From contig CAYMUB010000058.1 in NCBI GenBank assembly GCA_964393545.1, positions 16,179 to 80,178 of the forward strand: DNA of 64,000 bases, written 5' to 3'. Position numbers and translations under genes: made by a program. Of this stretch, positions 62,813 through 64,000 are shown piece after piece. This stretch comes from CAYMUB01 sp964393545. GTDB taxonomy: Bacteria; Patescibacteriota; Microgenomatia; Daviesbacterales; UBA10151. Within the stretch, counting starts at the first letter, position 1, and each line of letters opens with the position of its first letter. The notes beneath the pieces were generated by a model that had not been told where the DNA came from, searched no databases, and saw only the letters and a program-made list of their open reading frames with translations.

Positions 62813-63678
62813 GACATTAAACTATTTAAAAACTTTCTAAGTTCTCCTTGCGAAGCACGTTTAACATCCTTAATATAATCCTCATGTTTTTTCTCGCCTG
62901 CTAGAGCACCCATCACTTTGACACTAACCTTATCTTTGCCAAATAATTCTACAAATACTTCAGCAAGATCTTTTAATAAAAATTTATGGGTGTTTTCCAA
63001 AGGGTAATAAATTTTATCCGGGTTTGAATTCTCATCTAATCCAACATCAACTATAAATTTGGCAGCATCTTGTGGTGTAATAAAATATCTTGTCATCTCA
63101 GGATCTGTAATTGTAATCTCATTGCTCCTAGAAAGTTGCTGTTTCCAAATTTCCAGAACTGATCCCCGCGACCCTAAAATATTCGGACATCTCATGATTA
63201 TATATTTGCAATTTTTATAAAGTTCATTACTCTCCCTTACTAAATATTCTCCAAGCAGTTTTGTAGCTCCATAACAATTTATAACTCCAATTGCCTTATC
63301 AGATGAGATATGAATAAACCTTTTGACGTTTTGGCTATTATCTAGCAAATTTAACAGTCCTACAATATTTATTCTGTGGGTTTCTCTTGGGTTTTTTTCA
63401 GCCAGTGAAACATGTTTTATTGCCGCTGTATTGAATACCACATCCACATCCTTCATCAACCTGGAAACTAAATTTGTATCGGTAATATCCCCTAACTTAA
63501 ATTGGACAGGTGAGGAACCAATTTCTATTTCCGCCTGCTTGATCAAATCTTCATCTCGACTAATAGAGATGATACGTTTAGCCCTCTTTTTTAAGAGGTA
63601 TTTTATGATACTTCTTCCAAGGGATCCACTTCCTCCGGTCACTAAAAATTTTGTTTGTTTAATATTAATATCAGACAT
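62809..63678 (-). CDS. CapD-like SDR (NDP-sugar dehydratase/epimerase)
   Basis: 289 residues of the Polysacc_synt_2 group. FLVTGGSGSLGRSI (NAD site), AAIKHVSLAEKNP, HISSDKAIGVINCYGATK with the catalytic Tyr and Lys, then TDPEMTRYFITPQDAAKF, which is typical of UDP-GlcNAc 4,6-dehydratase/5-epimerase enzymes (PseB, CapE/FnlA, WbpM core). Soluble, lacking the membrane domain of WbpM. Likely makes a 4-keto-6-deoxy HexNAc for the polymer. First gene of the 63678-58440 operon; SD AAGGG before the ATG. Confidence 0.88.
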   Translation of the reverse strand: MSDINIKQTKFLVTGGSGSLGRSIIKYLLKKRAKRIISISRDEDLIKQAEIEIGSSPVQFKLGDITDTNLVSRLMKDVDVVFNTAAIKHVSLAEKNPRETHRINIVGLLNLLDNSQNVKRFIHISSDKAIGVINCYGATKLLGEYLVRESNELYKNCKYIIMRCPNILGSRGSVLEIWKQQLSRSNEITITDPEMTRYFITPQDAAKFIVDVGLDENSNPDKIYYPLENTHKFLLKDLAEVFVELFGKDKVSVKVMGALAGEKKHEDYIKDVKRASQGELRKFLNSLMS

Positions 63679-63701
63679 GTAGCACCCTTAAGATTGTAAA
63701 T

Positions 63702-63730
63702 ATACTATGGTAAATTTATCTATTTGTAAA
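63702..63730 (-). promoter_or_regulatory. Promoter of the CapD-like gene
   Basis: On the minus strand TTTACA (63730-63725), 17-base spacer, TAGTAT (63707-63702). The ATG is 23 bases further on, so this transcript should have a real 5' leader with AAGGG, unlike the leaderless starts elsewhere. Confidence 0.5.
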
Positions 63731-63759
63731 GAGTTACTACTTAGATATTAGAGAGGAAA

Positions 63760-64000
63760 TTATTTCTTCCTTGCTTTTATCACCATAAACATACTGTGGT
63801 ATAAATCAAGGTTCGTAAACCATCTAGCAAAGGGATATGGTATTGGGGGATATCCTGCACCCAATACTTTTTCTACTTTAAATCCGTACCTTGTTAAAAG
63901 CAACTCCAAAGTTTTCATAGTCATAACATTATGATGCATTGGCCATTCAATATTTTGTATTCCTCCTTCACCGCTCTCCCACCACAAGGGATTAGTAGTA
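63760..64000 (-). CDS. C-terminal part of a SAM-dependent methyltransferase-like protein
   Basis: Only the last 80 or so codons are in the window; the reading frame stays open to the edge (TTNPLWWESGEGG). Segments NIEWPMHHNVMTMKTLELLLTRYGFKVEKV and YHSMFMVIKARKK fit the end of class I methyltransferases ('HxxxxTxxxLxxLLxxxGFxv...'). The SAM-binding part is outside the window, so the assignment is tentative. Confidence 0.6.
   Translation of the reverse strand, partial: TTNPLWWESGEGGIQNIEWPMHHNVMTMKTLELLLTRYGFKVEKVLGAGYPPIPYPFARWFTNLDLYHSMFMVIKARKK

Noticed and set aside
1..64000. Alternative genetic code (TGA as Gly), as in some CPR lineages
   Set aside because: TGA ends many genes in ATGA overlaps and no conserved protein runs through an in-frame TGA, so table 11 applies.

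Overview
The window looks like part of the chromosome of a Candidate Phyla Radiation bacterium (Patescibacteria, most likely Microgenomates-like). This is inferred from AT-rich DNA, compact or truncated mur enzymes, a glycine--tRNA ligase of the single-chain type, DUF4012 and large multi-membrane glycosyltransferase-like proteins, and short in-frame repeats inside genes. TGA is used as a normal stop in many ATGA start/stop overlaps, so the code is standard (table 11), not the TGA-glycine code of Gracilibacteria. No tRNA, rRNA, CRISPR array or transposase was seen. No gene-free stretch exceeds 300 bases.

Region 1 (1-11186, minus strand) is a division and cell wall (dcw) cluster, transcribed mraZ-rsmH-ftsL-ftsI, then murE-murB-murA-murF-mraY-ftsW-murG (murG runs off the left edge). 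A BrnT/CopG-type toxin-antitoxin pair on the opposite strand splits it between ftsI and murE. murE has its own promoter placed so that its mRNA would be leaderless. MurA has Asp at position 115 instead of Cys, MurB lacks its C-terminal domain, and MurE and MurF lack the usual N-terminal domain. murC, murD, ddl, ftsQ, ftsA and ftsZ are not in the window.

Region 2 (11273-16960) holds an orphan radical SAM protein divergent from mraZ, a membrane-anchored exported protein, glyQS, recO, a VapBC pair whose promoter contains a perfect 20-bp palindrome, and an unrecognised orphan gene.

Region 3 (17036-49892, minus strand, except one plus-strand gene at 41301) is a surface polysaccharide locus. It has a priming phosphoglycosyltransferase, DUF4012 protein, GT4 and GT2 glycosyltransferases, several GT-C-like membrane proteins, a Wzy/ligase-like polymerase, a Wzx-like flippase, a DPM1-like enzyme that could make polyprenyl-phosphate sugar donors for the GT-C proteins, an acyltransferase and methyltransferase. 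Most junctions overlap by 1-14 bases, so long operons with coupled translation are likely. At the head of this region a ColD-like PLP enzyme (His188 replaces the Schiff-base Lys) sits beside a GDP-fucose-synthase-like SDR, suggesting a 3,6-dideoxyhexose.

Region 4 (49932-64000) continues the sugar locus: a plus-strand operon rfbF - SDR - ugd - C-methyltransferase for activated sugars, a histidine phosphatase and a HIT-like protein, a Gfo/Idh oxidoreductase, a GT2-methyltransferase fusion, a GT2, a GT-C protein, a CapD-like SDR and a partial methyltransferase. Seven first genes in the window share a -10 box 6-8 bases before the start codon, a leaderless-mRNA arrangement.
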